Source: CAZAMP01 sp964486455
Lineage (GTDB): Bacteria; Eisenbacteria; RBG-16-71-46; CAZAMP01
Assembly (NCBI GenBank): GCA_964486455.1
Contig: CAZAMP010000052.1
Location: 1-28,345, forward strand
Direction: 5' to 3'
Length of the DNA stretch: 28,345 nt
Part shown: positions 14,867 through 23,184 of the stretch, one piece after another
Numbering within the stretch: position 1 is the stretch's first letter
Layout of the letters: each line of letters opens with the position of its first letter
The notes under the pieces: model-generated
Databases searched by the model: none
The model's input: the letters and a program-made list of their open reading frames with translations, nothing else
What the model was told of the DNA's origin: nothing
Program-made: the position numbers and the translations under genes

Positions 14867-17413
14867 ATGTCCGGCCATCGCCTGGGTAGAGGCTTCTACC
14901 GCTTCGCCGCAATGATCCTCATGTTCTCTGCATCCACCCCCGCGCAGGCGTCGTACCTCGCGGCCCGGGACGCGCTGGAGATCAGCTACCGGCCAGCGGC
15001 CGCCGAGCTGTCTGATCTCGACGGAGACGAAGACCTCGATCTCATTGTCGTCAGCACGGGTGAGTTCGCCGGCGGACAGTGGAACGGCTGTGTCATTCAA
15101 GTCTATGTGAACCCCGGCGACGGCACCTTCGATGACGCTGTTGTCTATTCAGTGCCGGACGCGCCATACGGTCTGGCCGTGGTGGACCTCAATGGGGACG
15201 AACGCGCCGACCTGGTGACACCGAACGCGGCACCGGATCTCATGCAGGTTCTCATCAACGACGGCGCCGGCGGATTTGCGCTCGGCGATGCGATCGGTGT
15301 GGGCATCGACCCCGTGGCTGTTGTGGCGGCGACGCTCAACGCGGATGCCTATCCGGATCTTGCGTCCGCGGATCAACTGGGGTTCGGTGTCTCCTACTGC
15401 TTCAACAACGGCGACGGGACATTCGCAGCGTCCATTTCCCGATACATCGGCGACATCATCAACGGACTCCAGGCAGGCGACGTCGATGGAGACGAGACCA
15501 ACGATCTCGTCGTGTTCGGCAACGACGACGTCTACCTGATGCGGAACAACGGCTTTGGAGGTTTCGGCGCGCTCGAACCGCTGGGTATGGGACCGGTGGA
15601 TCGTCGCGCGCGGCTCAGTCGCTTCGATGACGATGACATCGTCGATCTCGTGACCGGCGCGCGGGTCTGGATCGGGAGCGGGGACGGCACGTTCGGCCCT
15701 GCGCCCCTCACCACGGGGCTCACCGACGACCACGTCCGGTGCTGGGACTTCAACGGCGACGGCCACCGTGACGTCGTGACCGGTGCGGGCGTGGCGCTGG
15801 CGGACGGCTTAGGCGGATTTCACTCGCCCATGGACTTCGATCCCCCGCCGGACAGCGGGCCCATCGCGTGCGGCGATTTCGACGGCGACACGATTTCCGA
15901 TCTCGTGCGCCTGCAGGCGGGGATCGCGGGGCCCTCCGGCTTTGCCGTGCTGTTGCCCGGCATCGGTGACGGGTCGGTGCCGGTCTTCCCGCGCGTTCCG
16001 GCGGGCGATAGCGTCTGGCAGCTCGCGGTCGACGATGTCGATGGGGACGAGATCCCGGACGCACTGGTGGCGAACATCGGTACGCCGTGGGGACAGTTTC
16101 TGAACGGGTCGGTCTCCGTCCTGACCGGAAACGGCGACGGCACTCTGGATTCGTTCGTTTCCTATGCGGCCGGTGACTACGTGCGAAACGTGTCGGCGCT
16201 CACGTTCGACGGCGACGGCGCCCCCGAGATAGTCGTCACGAACTTCGGCGACGAGACGATCACGCTATTGGTGAATGACGGCGGCGGAGGATTCGGGCCG
16301 CCGGTGCCGCTGGTGACCGGCAGCAATCCCGAGGCGATCGCGAGCGCGGACTTCGACGGCGACGAGAACCTCGATATCGCCGTCACGAACTACGGGTTGG
16401 GGGCGACCCCGGCCTCGGTGACGATTCACTTCGGTGACGGTCTCGGCGGCGTTGCCGCGACGACCGAGGTTAGTCTGACGGGGCACGCCGCGGTGGATCT
16501 CGTTGCGACGGATCTGGACGGGGATGACAGCCCCGACCTGGCTGTCGCGTGCTCGGGCCGCTACTCGGGCGGCTGGACGAACTTCGGGCTTTACGTGCGG
16601 CTCAACGACGGCGCCGGTGGCTTCGAACCCGAGGCGCACTATCTGACGACCTACCTTCCCCGTACCGTGAATGCGGCGGATGACGCGGGCGACGGGACGC
16701 CGGATCTCATCGTGACGTGTCACGGCCCCTCGGAGAACGTGTTGTTCGTCGGCGAGATCATCACGTTCTTCAATGACGGCGCCGGCGGCTACGCGTCCTC
16801 CGAGGTGTCGACGCTCACCCACGATCACTTCACCGCCGCGTGCGCGGATCTCGATGCCGATGGTCATTCGGACCTGGTCGTCCCGCACCTGAGCGCGTCC
16901 GTTCTCACGCTGCTCTGGGGTGACGGGAGCGGCACGTTTCCTGTCCGAACCCACTACGCGACGAGCGTGGAGCCTCGGGGGATCGCCCTGGGCGACTTCG
17001 ACGGGGATACGCGGCTCGATGTGGCCGTGGCGCACGGGGAGATCAACGAGCTGGGGCTCATGCTGACGAGCGGCGCGGTAACCGGGATCGACGACGGCGT
17101 GGGCGGAGGACGAGTGCCGGTGGTGGCCGAAGCCATCTCTTTGAGGATCGCGCCCAATCCGATGACGCGTGCCGCACTCATGGTGCTGACGTCACCGAAC
17201 ACGGCCTCGGGTGAGAGACTCTCGGTGGATCTTTACGACGCCCGGGGGCGATGGGTGACGACACTGTGGAGTGGGTTGATGAACGGGCCGACCTTCGACT
17301 TCATCTGGGACGGGAGCGGTGCGCGCGGCAGGCGCCTCTCGCCGGGCGTCTATTTCTGTCGTGTCAGCGGAGTGGATCGCGCGTTCTCGCGACGCGTCGT
17401 CATGCTGAGGTAA
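14867..17413 (+). CDS. Secreted FG-GAP/VCBS beta-propeller protein with sorting module
   Basis: An 848-residue exported protein. ATG 14867 has GAGGAG six bases upstream and starts a signal peptide ending near TPAQAS; the frame also opens at 14768, right after the esterase stop, but without a signal. Nearly the whole mature protein consists of repeats with the calcium-binding pattern D-x-D-G-D-x-x-x-D-(L/I)-V. I count fourteen, from SDLDGDEDLDLIVV to GDFDGDTRLDVAVA, which would suit two seven-bladed propellers. A few are degenerate (for example SRFDDDDIVDLV and ADDAGDGTPDLIV). Residues ~762-848 are a sorting module of the same class with NPM in place of NPF. Such proteins usually act in adhesion or polymer binding at the surface; the ligand is unknown. 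It lies 100 bases after the esterase gene. Confidence 0.88.
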   Translation: MSGHRLGRGFYRFAAMILMFSASTPAQASYLAARDALEISYRPAAAELSDLDGDEDLDLIVVSTGEFAGGQWNGCVIQVYVNPGDGTFDDAVVYSVPDAPYGLAVVDLNGDERADLVTPNAAPDLMQVLINDGAGGFALGDAIGVGIDPVAVVAATLNADAYPDLASADQLGFGVSYCFNNGDGTFAASISRYIGDIINGLQAGDVDGDETNDLVVFGNDDVYLMRNNGFGGFGALEPLGMGPVDRRARLSRFDDDDIVDLVTGARVWIGSGDGTFGPAPLTTGLTDDHVRCWDFNGDGHRDVVTGAGVALADGLGGFHSPMDFDPPPDSGPIACGDFDGDTISDLVRLQAGIAGPSGFAVLLPGIGDGSVPVFPRVPAGDSVWQLAVDDVDGDEIPDALVANIGTPWGQFLNGSVSVLTGNGDGTLDSFVSYAAGDYVRNVSALTFDGDGAPEIVVTNFGDETITLLVNDGGGGFGPPVPLVTGSNPEAIASADFDGDENLDIAVTNYGLGATPASVTIHFGDGLGGVAATTEVSLTGHAAVDLVATDLDGDDSPDLAVACSGRYSGGWTNFGLYVRLNDGAGGFEPEAHYLTTYLPRTVNAADDAGDGTPDLIVTCHGPSENVLFVGEIITFFNDGAGGYASSEVSTLTHDHFTAACADLDADGHSDLVVPHLSASVLTLLWGDGSGTFPVRTHYATSVEPRGIALGDFDGDTRLDVAVAHGEINELGLMLTSGAVTGIDDGVGGGRVPVVAEAISLRIAPNPMTRAALMVLTSPNTASGERLSVDLYDARGRWVTTLWSGLMNGPTFDFIWDGSGARGRRLSPGVYFCRVSGVDRAFSRRVVMLR

Positions 17414-17444
17414 GGACCGGGGTGCCGCAATCCGAAATACAGGC

Positions 17445-17450
17445 TATATT
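17445..17450 (+). promoter_or_regulatory. Possible -10 element before the beta-helix gene
   Basis: TATATT (five of six to consensus) lies 50 bases before the ATG at 17500, within the short gap after the FG-GAP gene. No clear -35 partner is seen. The beta-helix gene may be transcribed from here, with read-through from upstream, or both. Confidence 0.3.
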
Positions 17451-17499
17451 ACGTTAGGAGGGAGAAAGGCTCTGGAGGATAGCGAAAGGGGGCCGGGCA

Positions 17500-18975
17500 A
17501 TGCGATCGTCGTTCATTCTTCTCGGACTGACATTCCTCCTCGTCGGTAACGCATTCGCCGACATCTACACCGTTCATCCGGACGGGAGCGGTGACTTCCA
17601 AACGATTCAAGCCGCGATCGATGGCGTATCCGACGGCGACATCATCGAGCTCACCGACGGCACGTTCTCCGGTGCCGGCAACTGGGACGTCGACTTTCTC
17701 GGCAAGGCGATCACACTCCGCTCCCGGAGCGGGAACGCGGAAGCGTGCGTGGTCGACTGCTACGGAATCGAAGCCGAGATCCACCGCGGGTTCGTCTTCC
17801 ACACTGGTGAGAACGCCTCGACCGTGCTGGCGGACATCACCATCTGGCGGGGGAACGCGACCGATCTCGATGAACACGAGCTGGGCGGTGGCGTCTACTG
17901 CGTGGGTTCCTCTCCCACGATCAGCGGCTGCATCTTCCGCGAGAACTATTCCCCTGAATACGGTGGCGGGTTGTGCTCCGATATGCTCGCCGCGCCCACC
18001 GTGATCAACTGCACCTTCATCGACAATGAGGCCGACTGGGGAGGTGGCGGCGGAATCAGCTTCATGTACGGTTCCGGAAGCGTGACCGGCTGCACGTTCA
18101 TCAACAACGAAGGCGGGTTCGCGGGCGGCGGCATGCTGGTCCCCTCTTCCAACGCCGAGTGGGTCGGCGTGACGGACTGCGTGTTCATCGGCAATACGTC
18201 GTTCTACGGCGGCGGATTCGGCACGTGAGGCGGCGACTGTGCACTGGTCCAGTGCACGTTCGTCTCCAACACGTCGACGAGCGGTGGCGGTTTCTACGCC
18301 TGTGGCTCTTGTGAGGTCACAATCTCCGATTGCACGTTTTACGGAGGCATCGGCACGGGAGGCGGTCTGTTCTGCGAGTGGAGCACCGAGGTGATGGTGG
18401 AGCGGACGATCATCGCCTTCAGCCCGCAAGGATTCGCGGTGGCCGGCGTTGCTCCGGAATTCTCCTGCAGCAATCTCTTCGGAAACGCCTATGGAGACTG
18501 GGAGGTCCCGATCGCGGATCAGGCCGGTATCCGAGGAAACTTCTCCGCCGATCCGTTCTTCTGTGACGCCGCCGGCGGGGACCTCACGCTCGCGGCGAAT
18601 TCGCCCTGTCTCCCGGGCAATCATCCGGACGGCTACGACTGCGATCTGATAGGCGCGCATGGAGAGGGCTGCGCGGCGATCGGCGTAGACGACGGGCTGG
18701 TCGGGTCGTTGACGACCCTCCTCCTCGCGTCACCGAATCCATTCACGTCGTCGTCCCGGATTTCGTTCGTTTCATCCTCGGCGGGCCCCGCGTCCGTGAT
18801 CATCTTCGATCTCGGCGGTCGGCGTGTTCGAGCATTCGACGCGCTTTCTGCCAGCGGTACCGTCTCGTGGGATGGCCGCGACGCGGCCGGCAGACCGCTG
18901 GCCGCGGGAACGTACTTCGTGCGTCTGGAATCCGGACAGGAACGGCAAACGGGGAGACTCCAATTGATCCGCTGA
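17500..18975 (+). CDS. Secreted right-handed beta-helix protein interrupted by an in-frame TGA
   Basis: A 492-codon frame broken only by TGA at codon 243 (18226-18228). Upstream are a good AAGGGGG ribosome site, a signal peptide (MRSSFILLGLTFLLVGNAFA) and the usual beta-helix opening VHPDGSGDFQTIQAAIDG. Parallel beta-helix rungs of the form GGG(x)n-C-T/I-F follow. After the TGA the same frame continues with two more rungs, a LASPNPFTSSS sorting module (~410-491) and a normal TGA stop. Protein pattern, composition and frame are continuous, so this was one gene. The TGA may be a nonsense mutation (one base from GGA; a later rung reads GGC ACG GGA GGC), a sequencing error or a recoded selenocysteine. 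If it acts as a stop, the 242-residue product loses its sorting module. Pectate-lyase-like surface proteins share this fold, but activity is unknown. Confidence 0.8.
18226..18258 (+). promoter_or_regulatory. SECIS-like hairpin just after the in-frame TGA
   Basis: GTGCACTG (18239-18246) pairs perfectly with CAGTGCAC (18250-18257) around the loop GTC, with one outer T-G wobble possible. The loop starts 18 bases after the TGA. Known bacterial SECIS elements have a short stem-loop with a small apical loop, a G among its first bases and about 16-37 bases from UGA to loop; this meets all of these. It may still be coincidence, because TGC-ACG-TT(C/T) is a recurrent codon pattern in this gene's rungs. 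Confidence 0.35.
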
Positions 18976-19052
18976 TCAAGGGGTGGCGAAGGCTGTCCTC
19001 GGCACTGGGTCGATTCGCTGGATGCGGATCGGCCCTCTTCATTGCGCAACTC

Positions 19053-19081
19053 TTTACAGCTCCACGGTTTGGAACTAGCTT
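19053..19081 (+). promoter_or_regulatory. Weak promoter candidate before the regulator gene
   Basis: TTTACA (five of six to the -35 consensus), 17 bases, then TAGCTT (three of six to -10). A GCGGAC/GTCCGC inverted repeat follows at 19099-19118, between this site and the start codon, and could be an operator or leader hairpin. Confidence 0.3.
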
Positions 19082-19159
19082 TAGTCGGGTACACTCATGC
19101 GGACGTCGCGGTGTCCGCGTTTGAGCGGATCATCGGTACTTTGTGCTTGGCGAATGGTC

Positions 19160-22100
19160 ATGAGCATTCCGATCATCACAACGAAGCTCCAGATACCGGC
19201 TCTCCCGGCGGCCTACGTCCCGAGACCCCGACTGGACGCGCTCTGGAACGATTGGGTCGACAAGCGTCTGGTGCTTGTCACCGCGGGCGCCGGTTTCGGC
19301 AAGACGTCGTTCCTTGCCGCCAACGCGCGGGCGTCCGACCGTCGCTGTTTCTGGTACGCTCTCGACACGACCGATTCGGATCTACCGACGTTCTGCATGC
19401 ATCTTCACGAATCCGTCTGTGGTGGGCGGGACGATGCCGCCCTCGAGATCGGACCATCGGATGAGAACCTTCCCGATCGCGTGCTCGCGTCCGTCGTCCG
19501 GTTCCTACGACCGGCCGGGGCGGGCGAAGTCCTCGTGCTCGACGACGTGCATCTCGTCTCTCACGCGCAGCCGATCCTCCACTATCTGGAACGACTGACG
19601 CGTTTCCTTCCGCAGGGGGCGACGTTGGTGCTCTCCTCCAGGGAGACCGTTGGTGTCGCGACCATGCGCCTTCGATCGCTTGGGGACGTCGCGACGGTCG
19701 GTTCGCGGGAGCTGGCGTTCACACCCGACGAGGTGGGACGCCTCTTCGAAACACGCTTCCCCGGAGTCGGTCTCGACTCGCGGCTATGCAAGCGGATCAT
19801 CGATCAGACCGAGGGGTGGACCGCGGGGCTGCAAATACTCTTCCAGGTTTTGCGTGGTTCGTCGGCCGCCGCGATTGAGCAGGCGCTGGAAAGCATGCGG
19901 GACGCGGGCTCGGGCTGGTTCGCGTACTTCGCCGAGGAGGTTGTGGGTCGCCTGGATCCGACCCTGCGCGACTTCCTCTACCGCACGTCGGTTCTGCCGC
20001 GTCTGAGCCCCGAGCTTTGTGACGAGGTCCTGAAGATCGACACCAGCCGCGCGGCCATGGAAGAGCTCAGCGCCCGAAACATGTTCACGTTTCCGTGCGG
20101 TGACGATGAGTCATCCTATCGATACCACCATCTGTTTCGGGATTTCCTCCGCGATCGGCTGGCCCGGGAGCTGAAGCCGCGACAGGTTGAGGCGCTCTAC
20201 CGGCGCGCTGCGGCCGCGCTCCGAAAGACCGGCGCCTGGGCGGACGCAGCGGCCGCCCATGTCGAAGGAGGCGATCCGGCGGCAACGCTCAGGCTCTTCG
20301 AGCGCAAGGGGGATGAGCTTCTGGCGACGGGTCAATACGAGACCATTCGCCACGCGCTCGAGAGCGTGCCCGCGGCCATGTTGAAGAAGCATTCCGGCGC
20401 CCTCTACCTGCTGGGGCGGATCCATGACATCCAGGGCCGATGGGATGAGGCGGAGTCGCACTATCGGCGGGCACTCCGGATCGCATCGAGACGGAAGCGC
20501 CGGATCGAGCTCATGAGCCTGATCGCGCAGCTCAAGATGAAGATGGGGGAGTACCGGTCGTGCGTGACCCTCTGCAAGAAAGCGCTATCGGAACCGGGGA
20601 CGAAGTCGACACGCGCCCGCGGCAGGATGCTCGGCATGCTCGGAGTGTCCGCGTGCGATGTCGGCAAACTCTCGGAAGGCGAGGACTACCTGAAGCAGGC
20701 GATGGCGATCTTCAAGAAGAAGAAGGACGTCTACGAGGAAGGCCGCATCCTCTATCTGTTGGCGGCGAACGTGCACGGCCCGCGGGGTGAGTTCGCCCTC
20801 GCCAGGAGCACCGCCCGCCGTTCGGTGGCCGCGTTTCGCAAGCTCAAAGACCCGAGACGCGTGTGTCACAGCCTCAGCGTGCTCGGCTGGATTCTCGCGG
20901 CCGGAGGGGATGAGCGCGAGGCGAGAGAACTGACCGAAGACGCGCTACGTATGGCGGAGAATCTCGAGTACATGACGATCCGGGCGCTTTGCCACTACAC
21001 ACTCGGTCGCTGCGCCCTTATCCGAAGAGACCTCGACACCGCACACGGGCATTTCGATACGGCCCGAGAGCTCGGCGAGAAGCTCGGGGAAGCCGAGCTA
21101 CGGACAATTCCATACCTGGGGTTGGGTGAGGTTGCGCTCGGCTCCGGCAACCGCCACGCAGCGCGGCGGCACACCACACATGCGCTCACGACAGCGCGGG
21201 AGATGAAGGATCGGCTTCTCGAAGCTCGGTGCTTGACGCTGCTTGGTACCGTCGAGATCACCACGCGCCCAAGGCGTTCCCTCGAGTACTGGCGTGATGC
21301 CGACCGGCTCGTCCGAAAGATCGGCGCGTTTCGCGAAATACATCGGCTCCTTCTCTTGCGGTTAGCATCGGGAAAGCTCACGCGAAAGGATTCGGAGGAG
21401 GCATTGCGGGAGCTTCTCGCCGGGACGGCGCGCATGGATCATGAGAATCTCTACCTCGTGTTCGAGCCGGAACGAGCGGCCGGCGTGCTTGCCTCGGCGC
21501 TCGAGGCCGACATCGAGGTCGAGTATGCGTCCGGCCTTGTCAAGAAACTGGGCCAGCCGGTTGTGCCGCACCTGGCTCCGCTTGCGTCTCATGCCTCCGA
21601 CACAGTAAGGCAGCGCGCCGTGGAGCTATTGGCGCACATCGGCGGAGATGACGCCCGGGCGATCCTCTCGAAGGCGGCGGACGCCACCACGCGGGCCGGC
21701 CAGTCGGCCATGAAGGCGGCCGACGAGCTTGCTCGCATGCCGACGACAGCGCTTCGCATCAAGGCGTTGGGTTCGTTGGAGGTTTCGCTGGCCGATGCGC
21801 GGCTCGGTTTGGAGGCCTGGAAGTCGCGTCGCGCGCTTCGACTCCTCCAGCTGCTTCTCGCCCACCGATTCCGGTGGGTGCCTCAGGACGTGATCCTCGA
21901 GGCGCTCTGGCCGGACGCGACGCCCGAGAAGGCGGTCAATAGCCTCCGCCAGACGGTCTTTCTACTGCGAAAGACGCTCGAGCCGGACCTCAAAGAGGCC
22001 CGCTACTCGCGCTACGTTCTCTACCGCAACGAGGCATGCCGGCTCGAGGCGGGGGAGGGCGCATCGTATGACGTCGCTGACTTCGAGACCGCTCTGAACA

Positions 22101-22519
22101 AGGCCGACACGCACTGGGCGTCGGGCAAGAGAGGGAAGGCAGCTGAGTTCTTGAGCAAGGCCGTCCGGCTCTACCGAGGAAACTACCTGGCGGAGAGCCC
22201 GTACGAGGAGTTCACCGTCGTCGAACGTGAGCAGCTGCGGGATCGTCTCATTAGGGCTCTCGGCCGTCTCCTGGAAGTGCACACAGTGAAGAAGCGATGG
22301 GACGAGATCGTCCCGCTGTGCCGCCGCGGCCTGGCCGAGGACAAGTACAGCGAGGACTTCTACTGGCACCTGGTGCACGCGCATCTCCGGCTCAAGAACC
22401 GGCGTGAGGCGCTCGACGGCTTCCATCAATACGAGCAGATGATGATCGGCGAGATGGACCTCTTGCCATCCGAGCGCATGAAGGCGCTCGCCGACAAGGT
22501 CGTAGCGCTCGGCCGCTAG
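19160..22519 (+). CDS. MalT-like ATPase transcriptional regulator with C-terminal SARP-type DNA-binding domain
   Basis: A 1119-residue cytoplasmic STAND-class regulator. The N-terminus has the MalT/LAL signature TTKLQIP...VPRPRL, a Walker A GAGFGKTS (residues 43-50) and a Walker B VLVLDDVHLV (Asp128/129). The middle (~350-830) is helical and TPR-like, the usual effector-binding part. Unlike MalT, it does not end in a LuxR helix-turn-helix. From ~866 it has an OmpR-type winged helix (IKALGSLEVSL, SRRALRLLQLLLAH, LWPDATPEKAVNSLRQTVFLLRK) followed by a bacterial transcriptional activator domain (~960-1119), as in SARP activators. The start is uncertain: ATGs at 19154 and 19160 are adjacent and neither has a clear ribosome site. 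It lies just downstream of three secreted-protein genes and may control them or the peptidase operon; this is inferred from position only. Its stop overlaps the convergent small gene by four bases. Confidence 0.9.
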   Translation: MSIPIITTKLQIPALPAAYVPRPRLDALWNDWVDKRLVLVTAGAGFGKTSFLAANARASDRRCFWYALDTTDSDLPTFCMHLHESVCGGRDDAALEIGPSDENLPDRVLASVVRFLRPAGAGEVLVLDDVHLVSHAQPILHYLERLTRFLPQGATLVLSSRETVGVATMRLRSLGDVATVGSRELAFTPDEVGRLFETRFPGVGLDSRLCKRIIDQTEGWTAGLQILFQVLRGSSAAAIEQALESMRDAGSGWFAYFAEEVVGRLDPTLRDFLYRTSVLPRLSPELCDEVLKIDTSRAAMEELSARNMFTFPCGDDESSYRYHHLFRDFLRDRLARELKPRQVEALYRRAAAALRKTGAWADAAAAHVEGGDPAATLRLFERKGDELLATGQYETIRHALESVPAAMLKKHSGALYLLGRIHDIQGRWDEAESHYRRALRIASRRKRRIELMSLIAQLKMKMGEYRSCVTLCKKALSEPGTKSTRARGRMLGMLGVSACDVGKLSEGEDYLKQAMAIFKKKKDVYEEGRILYLLAANVHGPRGEFALARSTARRSVAAFRKLKDPRRVCHSLSVLGWILAAGGDEREARELTEDALRMAENLEYMTIRALCHYTLGRCALIRRDLDTAHGHFDTARELGEKLGEAELRTIPYLGLGEVALGSGNRHAARRHTTHALTTAREMKDRLLEARCLTLLGTVEITTRPRRSLEYWRDADRLVRKIGAFREIHRLLLLRLASGKLTRKDSEEALRELLAGTARMDHENLYLVFEPERAAGVLASALEADIEVEYASGLVKKLGQPVVPHLAPLASHASDTVRQRAVELLAHIGGDDARAILSKAADATTRAGQSAMKAADELARMPTTALRIKALGSLEVSLADARLGLEAWKSRRALRLLQLLLAHRFRWVPQDVILEALWPDATPEKAVNSLRQTVFLLRKTLEPDLKEARYSRYVLYRNEACRLEAGEGASYDVADFETALNKADTHWASGKRGKAAEFLSKAVRLYRGNYLAESPYEEFTVVEREQLRDRLIRALGRLLEVHTVKKRWDEIVPLCRRGLAEDKYSEDFYWHLVHAHLRLKNRREALDGFHQYEQMMIGEMDLLPSERMKALADKVVALGR

Positions 22520-22773
22520 CCGCGAGGAACGGACTCACCGCTCACGGACCCGCGCGAGTCGCCGTGTTCGGATGGCGCTTGTTCGACGGACCGACCCTCA
22601 TCCTTCTGATCGGGCAGATCGGGGAGTCGCGCCACCGCGTTCATTTCTTCCAAGAAACCGACGAGATCGATGATCGAGGCGAACGTTCGTTCTTCACCGG
22701 TCGGTACGTGGCGAACCCTTCCGCGAAACGTATCGCTCGGGTTCCCGACGAAGCTCACGACGAACGTGGACAT
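22516..22773 (-). CDS. Small conserved-looking protein of unknown function
   Basis: An 85-residue protein. ATG 22773 is preceded by AAGGAG with five-base spacing, the best ribosome site nearby; a GTG at 22779 would add two residues. The first ~50 residues have the form STFVVSFVG...FRGRVRHVPTGEERTFASIIDLVGFLEEM. That is the pattern of a widespread family of short proteins in which a beta-strand, a GR(I/V)xHVxSGE segment and an (L/I)xxFLxx helix follow each other; I recall the pattern but have no function for it. The C-terminal third is charged and looks disordered. It follows the lipoprotein gene by 20 bases on the same strand, and its stop overlaps the stop of the regulator gene. Confidence 0.7.
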   Translation of the reverse strand: MSTFVVSFVGNPSDTFRGRVRHVPTGEERTFASIIDLVGFLEEMNAVARLPDLPDQKDEGRSVEQAPSEHGDSRGSVSGESVPRG

Positions 22774-22793
22774 CCTCACTCCTTCATATTTGT

Positions 22794-23023
22794 CTACGTG
22801 TTGCGCGCAATGGTGATCTTGCCTCCGATCACGATCTCACCCCCGATGGCTTCGACATAGGCGCATGCGGAGCTGTTCCCATTGGGAAGGCTAGCGTTGC
22901 CGGTGATGACCAGATGGCCGTGGACGACGAGGCCGGTGCCCGGGTTCGGCTGTAGGTGCGTGAGGTTGGGTCGTCTTCGCCGCAGCCAATCAGCAGCATC
23001 AGTGCGGTACATGTGCTCCGCAT
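22794..23023 (-). pseudogene. Small lipoprotein gene with a frameshift
   Basis: The minus-strand ATG at 23023 has GGAGAGG a few bases upstream and encodes a short lipoprotein signal, MRSTCTALMLLIGC, with lipobox LIGC and Cys14, followed by GEDD. The sensible frame then stops being sensible and the -1 frame continues with an ordered-looking sequence, LVVHGHLVITG...EAIGGEIVIGGKITIARNT, ending at TAG 22794. The switch lies around 22965-22976 in a run GACGACCCAACC. The span is 230 bases, so one missing base would restore a 76-residue lipoprotein. There is no classical slippery heptamer, so a deletion or sequencing error is more likely than programmed shifting. A longer start at 23053 exists but lacks a ribosome site. 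Confidence 0.55.
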
Positions 23024-23082
23024 CGTTCCTCTCCGCTCGTTACGATCCCTCATGTTTGCGGAGAAAAGAGTAGGGGAGAGAC

Positions 23083-23101
23083 ATTACGCGCAGATTACGC
23101 G
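23083..23101. repeat. Short direct repeat ATTACGCG x2
   Basis: ATTACGCG occurs at 23083-23090 and again at 23094-23101, eleven bases apart (about one helical turn). It lies between the terminator of the M1 gene and the lipoprotein gene start, where a promoter for the latter should be. It could be a regulator binding site. Confidence 0.35.
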
Positions 23102-23140
23102 GGAAAAGAGAAGGAGCCCCGGTCCGTGGTGGACCAGGGC
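23100..23140 (-). terminator. Rho-independent terminator after the peptidase operon
   Basis: On the minus strand GCCCTGGTCC pairs with GGACCGGGGC (ten pairs, one T-G wobble) around ACCAC, followed by the T-rich tail TCCTTCTCTTTT. It begins 45 bases after the M1-like peptidase stop. Confidence 0.75.
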
Positions 23141-23184
23141 CCTTCGTGGACTACCGTTTGCCCAGGGCGTCGCTCTGCCGGCGA

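Noticed and set aside
14867..17413. A repeat or CRISPR-like array suggested by recurring GACGGCGAC strings
   Set aside because: The recurrence comes from codons of the D-x-D-G-D calcium loops; spacing and sequence vary as expected for protein repeats.
17449..18660. A 403-codon minus-strand frame across the beta-helix gene
   Set aside because: It is the antisense shadow of the GC-rich plus-strand gene; its sequence is Arg/Asp/Gly-rich without motifs, while the plus strand has a signal peptide, beta-helix rungs and a sorting module.
18391..18975. A separate gene starting after the TGA
   Set aside because: The ATG has no proper ribosome site or signal peptide, begins in the middle of a beta-helix rung and shares the frame of the upstream part, so it is the 3' part of one interrupted gene.
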